From Ignavibacteriota bacterium (GTDB lineage: Bacteria > Bacteroidota > Ignavibacteria > Ignavibacteriales > Melioribacteraceae): a DNA stretch of 64,000 nucleotides. Within the stretch, counting starts at the first letter, position 1. Every line of letters begins with the position of its first letter. Position numbers and translations under genes: made by a program. The notes under the pieces are model-generated. The model saw nothing but the letters and a program-made list of their open reading frames with translations, was not told the origin of the DNA and did no database searches. The stretch covers positions 1 to 64,000 of the forward strand of contig PAAX01000026.1 of assembly GCA_002698995.1 (NCBI GenBank), read 5' to 3'. Below, piece after piece: positions 15,907 to 24,065 of the stretch.

Positions 15907-18054
15907 GTGAAGTATTTACTTTTTATATCGTTATTCGTTTTCGATGTATTCTCTCAAATACTTGCTCCTTCATATCGTCTTGAAAACCAATTGGTTCTGG
16001 ATGAAGAAGCCGCTTATCAAATTAGAAGAAGTGATGGTAAATCTTTTATTATTCATTACCGTAATAAGCACAATGATATTCCTTCCAGATTTAGAATTTC
16101 AGATGCCAATTTTGGAGTAATTGATGCATTTAATTTTAAAAATGCGGAAGTAGTTCTTCGTTCTGTTCGTGTTATTGATATTGATTATGATGATGAGGAT
16201 GAAGTCTTCTTTTTTCTAAAGGAAAAAGATATTGCAAAATTAGTTTTACTCTATCCATTTAAGGATAGTTTAAAAGTGCTTCATCAGTTTCAATATACGG
16301 ATAATTATTTTTCAGGAAATCTTTTTGTAGCTTCACCTAAGGATCATGATTCATTCTTTGTTTCTATTGCAGAAAATCATCCTTCTATTAAATCTTTTCG
16401 TGGAATAATTTCATTCAGCAAAAAAGATTTTACAATTAACTGGGTTCTTCCTTTTGCTGATTATCTTTACATGTTTGATTATTCAGAAAGCAGAGCTGAA
16501 CTACTGCTAGGTTCTATTGCTTATAACAATAAGTTTGAATATAAAAATGAGGCTAATCAATTTTATGTGAATGGGAAACCTGGATTAATAATAAAAAATG
16601 CCTTCCCCAATATTAAAATTTCAGATTCTTTTTACTCAAACGATTCTATCAGCAGTCTTAAAAGAATTTCCTTTGATGGGAAGCTTTTGAAAGATCATAT
16701 AATGGGGCATTCTTTTGTTTCTACTTATCTATTGAAAAGGACTGAAGATTACATACTTTTAATTGTTCATCCACGCACTGCCGGAAGTGATAAAGAAATT
16801 ACAATATTTAAATATTATTATGATGAGGATAAGTTTGAAAAAATTCTTGGGATTAATACAAATAATCATCAATCCGCTCGTGTAAGAACACAAAAAGATA
16901 AGATGCTATTTAATGACGGGACTCCTATTATTTATAAAATTGATAATGAAGGAAATCTGGAAAAATATATTGATCTAAGTGATCGATTAAATCCCAACCG
17001 TCTTTATTCAATAAGTGTAGATGATAAGTTTATTTATTTGGATGAGCAGCAGAATACTCATATTATAAATGAAGAAGGATCAATAATAGCAAATATTCCA
17101 AAACCACATTATATCTATTATTATGAATCATTAGGACTTATACACCAGGTTAAACAAGGAAAATTATATTTTGATAAACTTATAAAGTTGAATCTGTTAG
17201 AGAGAATTACTCCAGATACTTATGTTTACTTAACATGGTTTTTAGGAACAAGCACAATAATAATTCTCTTTTTCTGGCTTCTTACAATGGGTATTTCTAA
17301 AAAAAGAATTTTGAAGCAGAAATTGGAGATAGAAGAGAGTCATAAAGAACTTACACAAACTACATTAAAACTAATAGAAAGTGAAAAACTTGCCGTACTT
17401 GGAACTATTGCAAGCAGTGTAGCACATGAATTGAATAGTCCGCTTGGAGCAATATTAAACAGCGCTGAAAGGATTGATGGATTAGTAAATGCTGATCAAG
17501 AAATTAGAAAGAACAGTTCTTTAATTAAAAAAGCTGCAATAAGATCAAAAACTATAATTGAAAAATTTCTATTGGCTTCCCGAACAAGTAAAGGTGATGA
17601 AATTACCAATGTTGCCAAGGTAATAAATGACTGGAAAGAATTATTTGAAAAACAATTTCTATTAAGCGGGATTAAGATTTCATATAATGTTGATGAAAGC
17701 TTATCAGTAAAAATGCCTTACGAAGAATTAAATCAAGTAATAATAAATCTGATGTTTAATTCAAGAGATTCGTTGGCAGAAACATCAAACCAAGAAAAGA
17801 TAATTAAAATTTCACTTTACAAAGAGAATGATAAAGCTATTTTAGAAATTGAGGATAACGGTACCGGCTTTAATAAAGATATACTGAATAAAGCTTTTAA
17901 TGCCTTTATAACTACAAAGGAAGCAGGAAAAGGAACCGGATTAGGACTGTGGATTTGCAAAAGATTAATTACTGAGGCTAGTGGAACAATTGAAATCTCC
18001 AATATCGATAAGGGTGCAATCGTTAAAATAATTCTAGATAAATATGATGGATAA
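15907..18054 (+). CDS. Membrane sensor histidine kinase
   Basis: A 715-residue sensor kinase. It starts at GTG, the only start codon after the in-frame upstream TGA, and the product begins with a signal peptide (about 1-17). A large periplasmic domain at about 20-435 has repeated beta strands suggesting a degenerate propeller. A transmembrane helix lies at about 441-461, a short coiled coil follows, then HisKA with H507 in VAHELNSPLG. HATPase_c has an intact N-box (NLMFNSRDS), G1 (DNGTGFN) and G2 (GKGTGLGL). The H-box and C-terminal type match NtrB-like kinases, and the gene overlaps the downstream NtrC-type regulator by 11 bp. The ligand is unknown. Confidence 0.92.
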   Translation: MKYLLFISLFVFDVFSQILAPSYRLENQLVLDEEAAYQIRRSDGKSFIIHYRNKHNDIPSRFRISDANFGVIDAFNFKNAEVVLRSVRVIDIDYDDEDEVFFFLKEKDIAKLVLLYPFKDSLKVLHQFQYTDNYFSGNLFVASPKDHDSFFVSIAENHPSIKSFRGIISFSKKDFTINWVLPFADYLYMFDYSESRAELLLGSIAYNNKFEYKNEANQFYVNGKPGLIIKNAFPNIKISDSFYSNDSISSLKRISFDGKLLKDHIMGHSFVSTYLLKRTEDYILLIVHPRTAGSDKEITIFKYYYDEDKFEKILGINTNNHQSARVRTQKDKMLFNDGTPIIYKIDNEGNLEKYIDLSDRLNPNRLYSISVDDKFIYLDEQQNTHIINEEGSIIANIPKPHYIYYYESLGLIHQVKQGKLYFDKLIKLNLLERITPDTYVYLTWFLGTSTIIILFFWLLTMGISKKRILKQKLEIEESHKELTQTTLKLIESEKLAVLGTIASSVAHELNSPLGAILNSAERIDGLVNADQEIRKNSSLIKKAAIRSKTIIEKFLLASRTSKGDEITNVAKVINDWKELFEKQFLLSGIKISYNVDESLSVKMPYEELNQVIINLMFNSRDSLAETSNQEKIIKISLYKENDKAILEIEDNGTGFNKDILNKAFNAFITTKEAGKGTGLGLWICKRLITEASGTIEISNIDKGAIVKIILDKYDG

Positions 18055-19450
18055 TTTTTATAATCTATTAATTTTAGAAGATGATGAATATTCACTGGAA
18101 AATCTTAGGATTTCATTATCACCAATAAAGAATTATAAAATAACTTTCTGCTCAAATCCAGATGATGCTTTAAGTTATCTTAACCAAAAATTTGATCTGA
18201 TAATAAGCGACTTAAAGCTTCCGGGTTCAAGCGGTGTTGATATAATCAAAGAATTTAAGTTAACCTCTCCTGCTATTAAATCAATTATAATTACCGGGTA
18301 CTCTGATGAACCGTTAATTATAAGAGCATTGAAGGAAGGCATAAATGATATTATAAAAAAACCTTATGAAGAAATTGAACTTCATAATTCTATTAAAAAT
18401 CAGTTGAAGCAGATAAATCTAGAAAAGGAAAATATACTACTTAAAGAAAAGGTTGAAAAGGAAAACATTGTTTTAAAATCACAATTAAACAAAAAGATAA
18501 TTGACGATGAGTATTTAATTGTAGGAGAGTCGAAACTAATCAAGGATATTTTATCAAAAGCAATTATAATATCTAAGCATGGATTAAACACATTAATATC
18601 GGGAGAAAGCGGAACAGGCAAAGAGTTGCTGGCAAGATATATTCATAGAAACGGACCAAGAAAAAATCAGCCTTTTGTACCTATAAACTGTGCCGAAATT
18701 AGTCCCTCGATTTTTGAATCTGAATTGTTTGGTTATGAAAAAGGATCATTTACGGATGCTCATATTTCCAGAGCAGGATTGGTTGAAGTAGCCAATAATG
18801 GAATTCTTTATCTTGATGAAGTAACAGAAATTCCCCATTCGCTTCAGTCTAAATTACTGCGTGTTGTTGAGGAGAGTAAAGTGCGAAGGCTTGGCAGTAA
18901 TGATTGGTTAAAAGTTGATATACAAATTATCTCTTCAACAAACAGAAATATTGATGATGCTATTACTAAGGGTATTTTAAGAAATGATTTATTCCACAGA
19001 TTAAGTGAGACACAAATTTTCCTACCTCCGTTAAGAGAGAGAACAGATGATTTTGAACTGCTGATAAAATATTTTATTAATAAATATGAGCAGTTACTCG
19101 ATTTGAAAGCTCCTATAATAAATGCACAACAGTTTAATATAATTAGGCAGGCAGACTGGCCCGGGAATTTAAGACAGCTTTCTAATTTTCTTAAAGCATT
19201 TTGTTTGTTTGGCAATGAATGGGATTTTGATGATTTTATTCATAATACTGAAAATGGTTATTCTTTTAATAGGATGGAAAGCGACTGCTTTAAGTTTTCG
19301 GAAGGAACTATGCTGGAATTGGAAGAGGCAAAGTATTGGCTTATTAATAGAGCACTTAATAAATTTAACGGAAATAAATCCAAAACTGCGGAACATTTGG
19401 GAATTACATATCAAGGATTGTTGAAGATGCTGAATAAGAGAGGGATGTGA
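18044..19450 (+). CDS. NtrC-family sigma-54-dependent response regulator
   Basis: A 468-residue regulator. REC spans about 5-120 with D13-D14, phosphoacceptor D56 (IISDLKLPG), T84 and K105/K106. A coiled linker at about 122-150 leads to a sigma-54 AAA+ domain with Walker A GESGTGKE (K193) and Walker B near ILYLDEV. The sigma-54 contact loop reads GSFTDA (234-239) instead of GAFTGA. A Fis-type HTH ends the protein (NKSKTAEHLGITYQGLLKMLNKRG). The first ATG overlaps the kinase gene. I found no obvious -24/-12 promoter nearby, so targets are probably elsewhere. The altered loop keeps the essential F and T but replaces the second G by D. Confidence 0.92.
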   Translation: MMDNFYNLLILEDDEYSLENLRISLSPIKNYKITFCSNPDDALSYLNQKFDLIISDLKLPGSSGVDIIKEFKLTSPAIKSIIITGYSDEPLIIRALKEGINDIIKKPYEEIELHNSIKNQLKQINLEKENILLKEKVEKENIVLKSQLNKKIIDDEYLIVGESKLIKDILSKAIIISKHGLNTLISGESGTGKELLARYIHRNGPRKNQPFVPINCAEISPSIFESELFGYEKGSFTDAHISRAGLVEVANNGILYLDEVTEIPHSLQSKLLRVVEESKVRRLGSNDWLKVDIQIISSTNRNIDDAITKGILRNDLFHRLSETQIFLPPLRERTDDFELLIKYFINKYEQLLDLKAPIINAQQFNIIRQADWPGNLRQLSNFLKAFCLFGNEWDFDDFIHNTENGYSFNRMESDCFKFSEGTMLELEEAKYWLINRALNKFNGNKSKTAEHLGITYQGLLKMLNKRGM

Positions 19451-19628
19451 TTATTTAGTTGATTTGTTTATTTGATTTTCTGTTGATTGATTTATTCGTA
19501 AAGAATTATGTGTAAATTGAAATAATTATGCTGAGAAATTAGAAGTAAGATTTTGTAAGATGATTAAGTCCATAATAAAAGAAGTAGTATAAAGTCAGCA
19601 AATATTTTGATGTGACATATTTTTTTAC

Positions 19629-20027
19629 TTATTTAAGGTTTTTTAATGACACTGCTAGTCGAGGATACTCCTTTATAATTTTCTTATCCAAAGTAACAAG
19701 TTTAGTTTTAAGGGTTTTTGCTAGAACTACAAATTCTAAATCATAGGCAGATAAAGTACTTTTATTAATTTCTTCTAAAAGCTGTAAAGAATCAATTGTG
19801 TACTCATTCCCTTTTAAGAGTTTGTGAGATTCTTGAATAATTTCATAAGACTGGTTTAGTGTGATAAGATTTTTTCTTAAATAAAGTGTTAGAATACTTC
19901 TCAGTTCTGATCGCCAAAGAATCGGTACCGACCAATCAGAATCAGATTTCAATAATTTCTCGGCATTCTGATTATATTCTCCTTTAAGAAACAAATATGC
20001 TATAACATTAGTGTCAACAACAATCAT
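19629..20027 (-). CDS. vapC: PIN-domain toxin, VapC family
   Basis: A 132-residue PIN-domain ribonuclease. The four acidic residues of the metal site are present: D5 (VVDTNVIAY), E41 (RSELRS), D96 (SAYDLEFV) and D114 (LVTLDKK). VapC toxins cleave tRNA or rRNA and are held inactive by a co-encoded antitoxin. Its start overlaps the 3' end of the ribbon-helix-helix gene by 4 bp, the usual antitoxin-toxin coupling. Confidence in the family is high, but the RNA target cannot be read from sequence. Confidence 0.92.
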   Translation of the reverse strand: MIVVDTNVIAYLFLKGEYNQNAEKLLKSDSDWSVPILWRSELRSILTLYLRKNLITLNQSYEIIQESHKLLKGNEYTIDSLQLLEEINKSTLSAYDLEFVVLAKTLKTKLVTLDKKIIKEYPRLAVSLKNLK

Positions 20028-20263
20028 TTTCTGCCAGAGATCTTTGCTTCTTCAAGTTCATTTAAGGTTATTTCAAAATTCAGATTATGTCTTATCTCTT
20101 GAGATTTTTTAATTATCATCTCAACTTCATGTTTATTAGAGAATAATGCTTCTTCAAGACAAGAAATTATTTCGCTGTTTATACTTCTGCGTGATAGTTC
20201 AGAACGCTTTTTTAGTTTCTTGTGAATTCTATCAGGTATATTTCTAACTGTAATATTATTCAT
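20024..20263 (-). CDS. vapB: FitA/VapB-type ribbon-helix-helix antitoxin
   Basis: A 79-residue antitoxin. The N-terminal ribbon-helix-helix MNNITVRNIPDRIHKKLKKRSELSRRSINSEIISCLEEAL is typical of the FitA group and would bind the operon promoter as a dimer. The C-terminal 30 residues should wrap the PIN toxin. It precedes the toxin gene and overlaps it by ATGA. Autoregulation is expected for the family; no clear palindromic operator stood out in the 208 bp upstream. Confidence 0.88.
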   Translation of the reverse strand: MNNITVRNIPDRIHKKLKKRSELSRRSINSEIISCLEEALFSNKHEVEMIIKKSQEIRHNLNFEITLNELEEAKISGRK

Positions 20264-20471
20264 TAATGTGACCTCACTTTGATATCATAATATAACCACT
20301 CCAAAGAATATTATCAATCTATCAATTTTTTGATTAGAGTTTTCTAATCAGTTCCTATAATACAACTTAAGGATATCTGTTTATATTTTACTTTTCGTAA
20401 AATTATCAATTAACTATTTCCTTGCTCCTTATTAAAGCAATAAAAATTAGTAAACACGGACTTTAAAACTA

Positions 20472-22025
20472 TCACTTACATTCTTCTTTAAATATTTTTC
20501 CGTCTATTATTACTCCACAGCAATGAGTTGTGTATTCAAACGGATCTCCGTTATAGATTGCTATATCTGCATTTTTACCGACTTCAATAGATCCTACTTT
20601 GTCATCAATCTTTAATATTTTTGCAGCATCAATTGTTATGGAAGCAAGTGCATCTTCAAAGGATAAAACGTTAGCTGCGTAAACTCCGGCTTCAAATAAA
20701 ACTACTCTTGTTTTCGGAACGTAACTTTCGTATCCACTTTCAATCGAGAATAAGATTCCGACTTCTTTTAATTTAGATGCTGTTTCTAATGAACCGCTTG
20801 ATAGTCTTGCCATACTTGCATGAAGTATTACCGGTACATTTGCTTTTTTTATTTCATCAATTACTAGATAAGATTCTTCTGCTCCGTTAAGAATAAGCTC
20901 AAAGCTAAATTCTTCTGCTAATCTTAATGCTCCTAAAATATCGACTGCTTTATCTGCGGTTATTAAAGCTGGTATTTCTTTATTCAGCACTTTAGATAGG
21001 ATTTCGTATTCAATATTTATGGGCGGATTTTGATCATCAGAATTTTTCTTTTCCGAATAAGCTTTTGCTTCATATAGTTTTGAACGAAGCATCGCAATTC
21101 CTTTTGGTCTTGATCCGGGTGATTTAAATTCAGATGCTACTTCACTTCCTAAAGAAAAGGCAACCATTGAAACAGAATCAAGTATAGTATTCGGTTCCAT
21201 TGTTCCGTATGTTTTTACTATCATTGTCTGACCGCTTATTAAAGCCCCAGGTGCATGACCCGTATTTATTGTAGTAACGCCAAAATTTCTTATCCAATTT
21301 ACTAATTCTTCTCGCGGATTATAAGCATCAATTGCTCTTAATTCAGGCTGAATTGGATCGGACTTTTCCAATTGATCTTGATCATGCGGCTGATTGTAAA
21401 TGCCGGCAAGACCAACTACAGAGCGGGAATCGATTAATCCGGGTGTTACAACTTTACCTTCAATTACCTTAATATTCTGGGGAATTCTTATTCTATCACT
21501 TTTACCAATTGCAGTAATTTTTCCCTCTTCTATTATGATAATTCCTTTTTCAATTACTTCACCATTCATGGTGTAGATTTTATCCCCTTTTACTGCTATT
21601 TGTGAGAGGAGTGTTGTGGTGAAGAAGAGGAGAAAAAATATTGCAGTAAATAAGGTGGAATGATATTTCTCGATTTCGCTTGAAATAAAAGGCTGTAGAT
21701 GACATTTCTCGATTTCACTCGAAATGACGACGGTCTTGTAAGATTTTTTGCGTTCGCTCGAAATGACAAGCTGTGAATGACATTTCTCGATTGAACTCGA
21801 AATTACGGCGGTGTTGTATGATTTCTCGCATGCGTTTGAAATGACATGCTGAGAATGACATTTCTCGATTTCACTCGAAATGACGGTGGTGTTGTAAGAT
21901 TTCTCGTGTTCGCGCGAAATGACAGACTGTGAATGACATTTCTCGATTGAACTCGAAATGACGGATGTGGAATGACATTTCTCGATTGGACTCGAAATGA
22001 CGACGTTCTTTGTTTTATTAATCAT
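20472..22025 (-). CDS. Amidohydrolase-like protein with repeat-derived N terminus
   Basis: A 517-residue protein. Residues 9-125 are nine 13-residue repeats (consensus VISSEIEKCHSQx, alternating with VISxxEKSYNTx) encoded by a tandem array of palindromic repeats. Only then comes a signal-peptide-like core (FTAIFFLLFFTTTLLSQ) and an amidohydrolase/imidazolonepropionase-like domain (GKVVTPGLIDSRSVVGLAG ... DQDQLE ... GKNADIAIYNGDP). The usual HxH metal motif is replaced by RSV, and the His-rich motifs of the neighbour (HHHTHRADD, HTDD) are missing, so it is probably not a metal hydrolase of the standard kind. I recall a similar degenerate subgroup with IDxxSVVGL. The ATG overlaps the upstream gene's TGA. 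No ATG, GTG or TTG lies in frame between the array and the hydrophobic core. It probably partners the upstream paralogue. Confidence 0.8.
   Translation of the reverse strand: MINKTKNVVISSPIEKCHSTSVISSSIEKCHSQSVISREHEKSYNTTVISSEIEKCHSQHVISNACEKSYNTAVISSSIEKCHSQLVISSERKKSYKTVVISSEIEKCHLQPFISSEIEKYHSTLFTAIFFLLFFTTTLLSQIAVKGDKIYTMNGEVIEKGIIIIEEGKITAIGKSDRIRIPQNIKVIEGKVVTPGLIDSRSVVGLAGIYNQPHDQDQLEKSDPIQPELRAIDAYNPREELVNWIRNFGVTTINTGHAPGALISGQTMIVKTYGTMEPNTILDSVSMVAFSLGSEVASEFKSPGSRPKGIAMLRSKLYEAKAYSEKKNSDDQNPPINIEYEILSKVLNKEIPALITADKAVDILGALRLAEEFSFELILNGAEESYLVIDEIKKANVPVILHASMARLSSGSLETASKLKEVGILFSIESGYESYVPKTRVVLFEAGVYAANVLSFEDALASITIDAAKILKIDDKVGSIEVGKNADIAIYNGDPFEYTTHCCGVIIDGKIFKEECK
21651..22001. 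repeat. Tandem array of nine 39-bp palindromic repeats
   Basis: Nine units of exactly 39 bp, each containing a REP-like imperfect palindrome with ends GACATTTCTCGA and CTCGAAATGAC. From the second unit on, two subtypes alternate, suggesting growth by 78-bp duplications. All units stay in frame with the amidohydrolase gene and are free of stops. The same sequence family appears intergenically at 26839-26907. Confidence 0.9.
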
Positions 22026-23317
22026 CTTATTTCCTCCTCACCGTGTACGTGATGAAATCTTGGATAAGCTTTGTATCTGCCTACCGCATACTTATAATCT
22101 TCGAGATTACTTCTATCAAAAACTTTTTCGCCTTCAATCCACGTTGATTCTATATGAGTATAAACAGAAAAAGGATCGCCGGAAAGAATTAAAAAATCTG
22201 CATCTTTCCCTTTTTCCAATGATCCAACTTTATCATCCATCTCTAACATTCTTGCACCGGCAATTGTTAAACTTTCCAAAGCTTTCTCTTTAGATAGTCC
22301 TGCTCTCATAGCTAATGCGGCGGAACGAAGAAAGAATCTTGAATCAGTAATCCAATCATCAGTATGAATTGCAACATCAACACCGGCATCATCAAGAATT
22401 TTACCGGTTTCAAATTTTAATCCAACAGCTTCCATTTTTCCTCCCGGTGAATCGACTACAATTATTGAGCAAGAGACATCAGCTTTTGCAATTTCTTCAG
22501 CAACTTTCCATCCTTCACTTACATGATGAAGAACCACTTTAAAACCGAATTCTTCTTTTAATCTAAGTACGGTCATTATATCATCAGCTCTATGTGTATG
22601 ATGATGTACCATCCTCTTCCCTTCCAGAATTTCAACTAAAGGTTCTAATTTTATATTTCTCTCAGGCATTTTTGCTGCATCACCATCTGCCTCATCAATT
22701 TTCTTTTTATATTCTTTTGCCTGATAAAATAAATCCCTAATAATTGCAGCCGATTTAGCTCTTGTTCCGGGAAATGGCTTGCCTCTTAAAGAGTTTGTTC
22801 CATTTGCCATCTTCATCCCACCGCAGATTCCAAACTGAACATTTTCGCATATAAGCATTTCTTCTAAAGTAGATGCTCTTTTGGTTTTGAGGTAAACTGT
22901 CTGTCCGCTCATTAAATGACCTGAACCGGGCATAATATTTACAGTAGTAATTCCCCCGGCTCTCGCCCTATTAAAAGTAGAATGAAAAGGATCGATTGCA
23001 TCTAGAATTCTTAAATCGGGTTGAGTAGGTGAATCGCTGTCAAATCCCCAATCAATTCCAATATGAGAATGAGTGTCAACTAATCCTGGAATTATTACTT
23101 TTCCTTCAACATCAACAATTTCAGCATCAGATGGAATGTTATAATCTTCCAATTGACCAACAAATTCAATTTTAGAATTGTTGATCACAAGAATTCCTTT
23201 TGAATAATTTTTACCTGAGGCAGTAAGTATTTCAGCATTTTTAAATATTTTGATTTGTGCGTAAAAAGAAGAAGCAGTTATTAAAACTGCAAGAACATAT
23301 TTAAGTAATCTCTTCAT
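22022..23317 (-). CDS. Exported metal-dependent amidohydrolase
   Basis: A 431-residue imidazolonepropionase-like amidohydrolase with a signal peptide at about 1-20 (ITASSFYAQ). The metal-site motifs are present: DTHSHIG (HxH), HHHTHRADD, HHVSEGW and HTDDW. The terminal GSLEKGKDADFLILSGDPF is the family signature. The start at 23317 follows AGAGGG, and the frame is open nine codons further. It probably hydrolyses a cyclic amide or dipeptide-like substrate in the periplasm, but the substrate is not predictable. It overlaps the degenerate paralogue downstream by 4 bp, suggesting equimolar synthesis and possibly a heteromer. Confidence 0.9.
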   Translation of the reverse strand: MKRLLKYVLAVLITASSFYAQIKIFKNAEILTASGKNYSKGILVINNSKIEFVGQLEDYNIPSDAEIVDVEGKVIIPGLVDTHSHIGIDWGFDSDSPTQPDLRILDAIDPFHSTFNRARAGGITTVNIMPGSGHLMSGQTVYLKTKRASTLEEMLICENVQFGICGGMKMANGTNSLRGKPFPGTRAKSAAIIRDLFYQAKEYKKKIDEADGDAAKMPERNIKLEPLVEILEGKRMVHHHTHRADDIMTVLRLKEEFGFKVVLHHVSEGWKVAEEIAKADVSCSIIVVDSPGGKMEAVGLKFETGKILDDAGVDVAIHTDDWITDSRFFLRSAALAMRAGLSKEKALESLTIAGARMLEMDDKVGSLEKGKDADFLILSGDPFSVYTHIESTWIEGEKVFDRSNLEDYKYAVGRYKAYPRFHHVHGEEEIR

Positions 23318-23583
23318 AAGCCCTCTATTTATAAGATAAAGCATCTGAAAATATAGAATGTATAAAATGAATCAAAGTGTTTTTTAATTATGGTAAAAGG
23401 AATTAATTTAATGAATAACAACTTCCCCATCTTTGAATTTCCTTTGGGACACTGCCTAAACCTCAATTGAAATTGTAATCTATTTAACATTTCTGTTAAT
23501 AATTTGAATCTCTTTTTGTAGTGTGAATTAAATCAAAAAGATTATATTGAATAAACGACAATATATCTTTAACTGAGGGAAGA

Positions 23584-24033
23584 ATGAATACTGCTAGTAA
23601 AGCCGCACTTTTTTTCATTATAGTAATATTAATAGGCTGCTCTTCAAACGATGCTTCTAAAGAAGAGGTTGAAATTTCTGAAATAAAAATAACAAAAGAA
23701 TTTTCTGCAATAACCGGTACTATAATTTCAATTGATTCTACAAAATTTTCAAATGATGAAAATAGTCCTTGCAGTAAAGCACCATGCTGGGCTAAAGTGA
23801 AAGTAAATAGTGTAATTGGAAGAGGTCAAGGGGGACCATTTATTTCAGTTAATGATACTCTTAATGTTCATTTTACTTTTACACTTGCCGAAACTACAGA
23901 AGAACTAATTCCAAATCTTGATAAAAGAATGCCCGGGTTAAAGATTAATGATGGTTTTGAAGCAAACATTAAAGCCATGGCAAATAATAATATGGAAAAG
24001 CTTTATGAAGTCTACTATTACACAAAGAAGTGA
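23584..24033 (+). CDS. Small lipoprotein, cassette copy A
   Basis: A 149-residue lipoprotein with lipobox LIGC (C19) and a probable beta-barrel (OB-like) mature domain: ITGTIISIDSTKF ... CWAKVKVNSVIGRGQGGPF ... DTLNVHFTFTL. The cysteines in SPCSKAPC could form a disulfide. It lies 32 bp before a 913-residue T9SS propeller gene. The same pairing recurs at 31916-35065 with a weakly similar lipoprotein, so the two products probably act together, for example lipoprotein anchor and surface partner. No family name is assigned. Confidence 0.78.
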   Translation: MNTASKAALFFIIVILIGCSSNDASKEEVEISEIKITKEFSAITGTIISIDSTKFSNDENSPCSKAPCWAKVKVNSVIGRGQGGPFISVNDTLNVHFTFTLAETTEELIPNLDKRMPGLKINDGFEANIKAMANNNMEKLYEVYYYTKK

Positions 24034-24065
24034 AATAAATCAATTACAATAAATTTGGAGAAATT

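Noticed and set aside
21651-22001. CRISPR array
   Set aside because: The 39-bp units are directly adjacent with no unique spacers, are internally palindromic and have no cas genes nearby. They are tandem REP-like repeats.
21997-22293. A 98-codon plus-strand frame between the amidohydrolase genes
   Set aside because: It is antisense to both amidohydrolases, lacks a ribosome-binding site and has a composition typical of a shadow frame.
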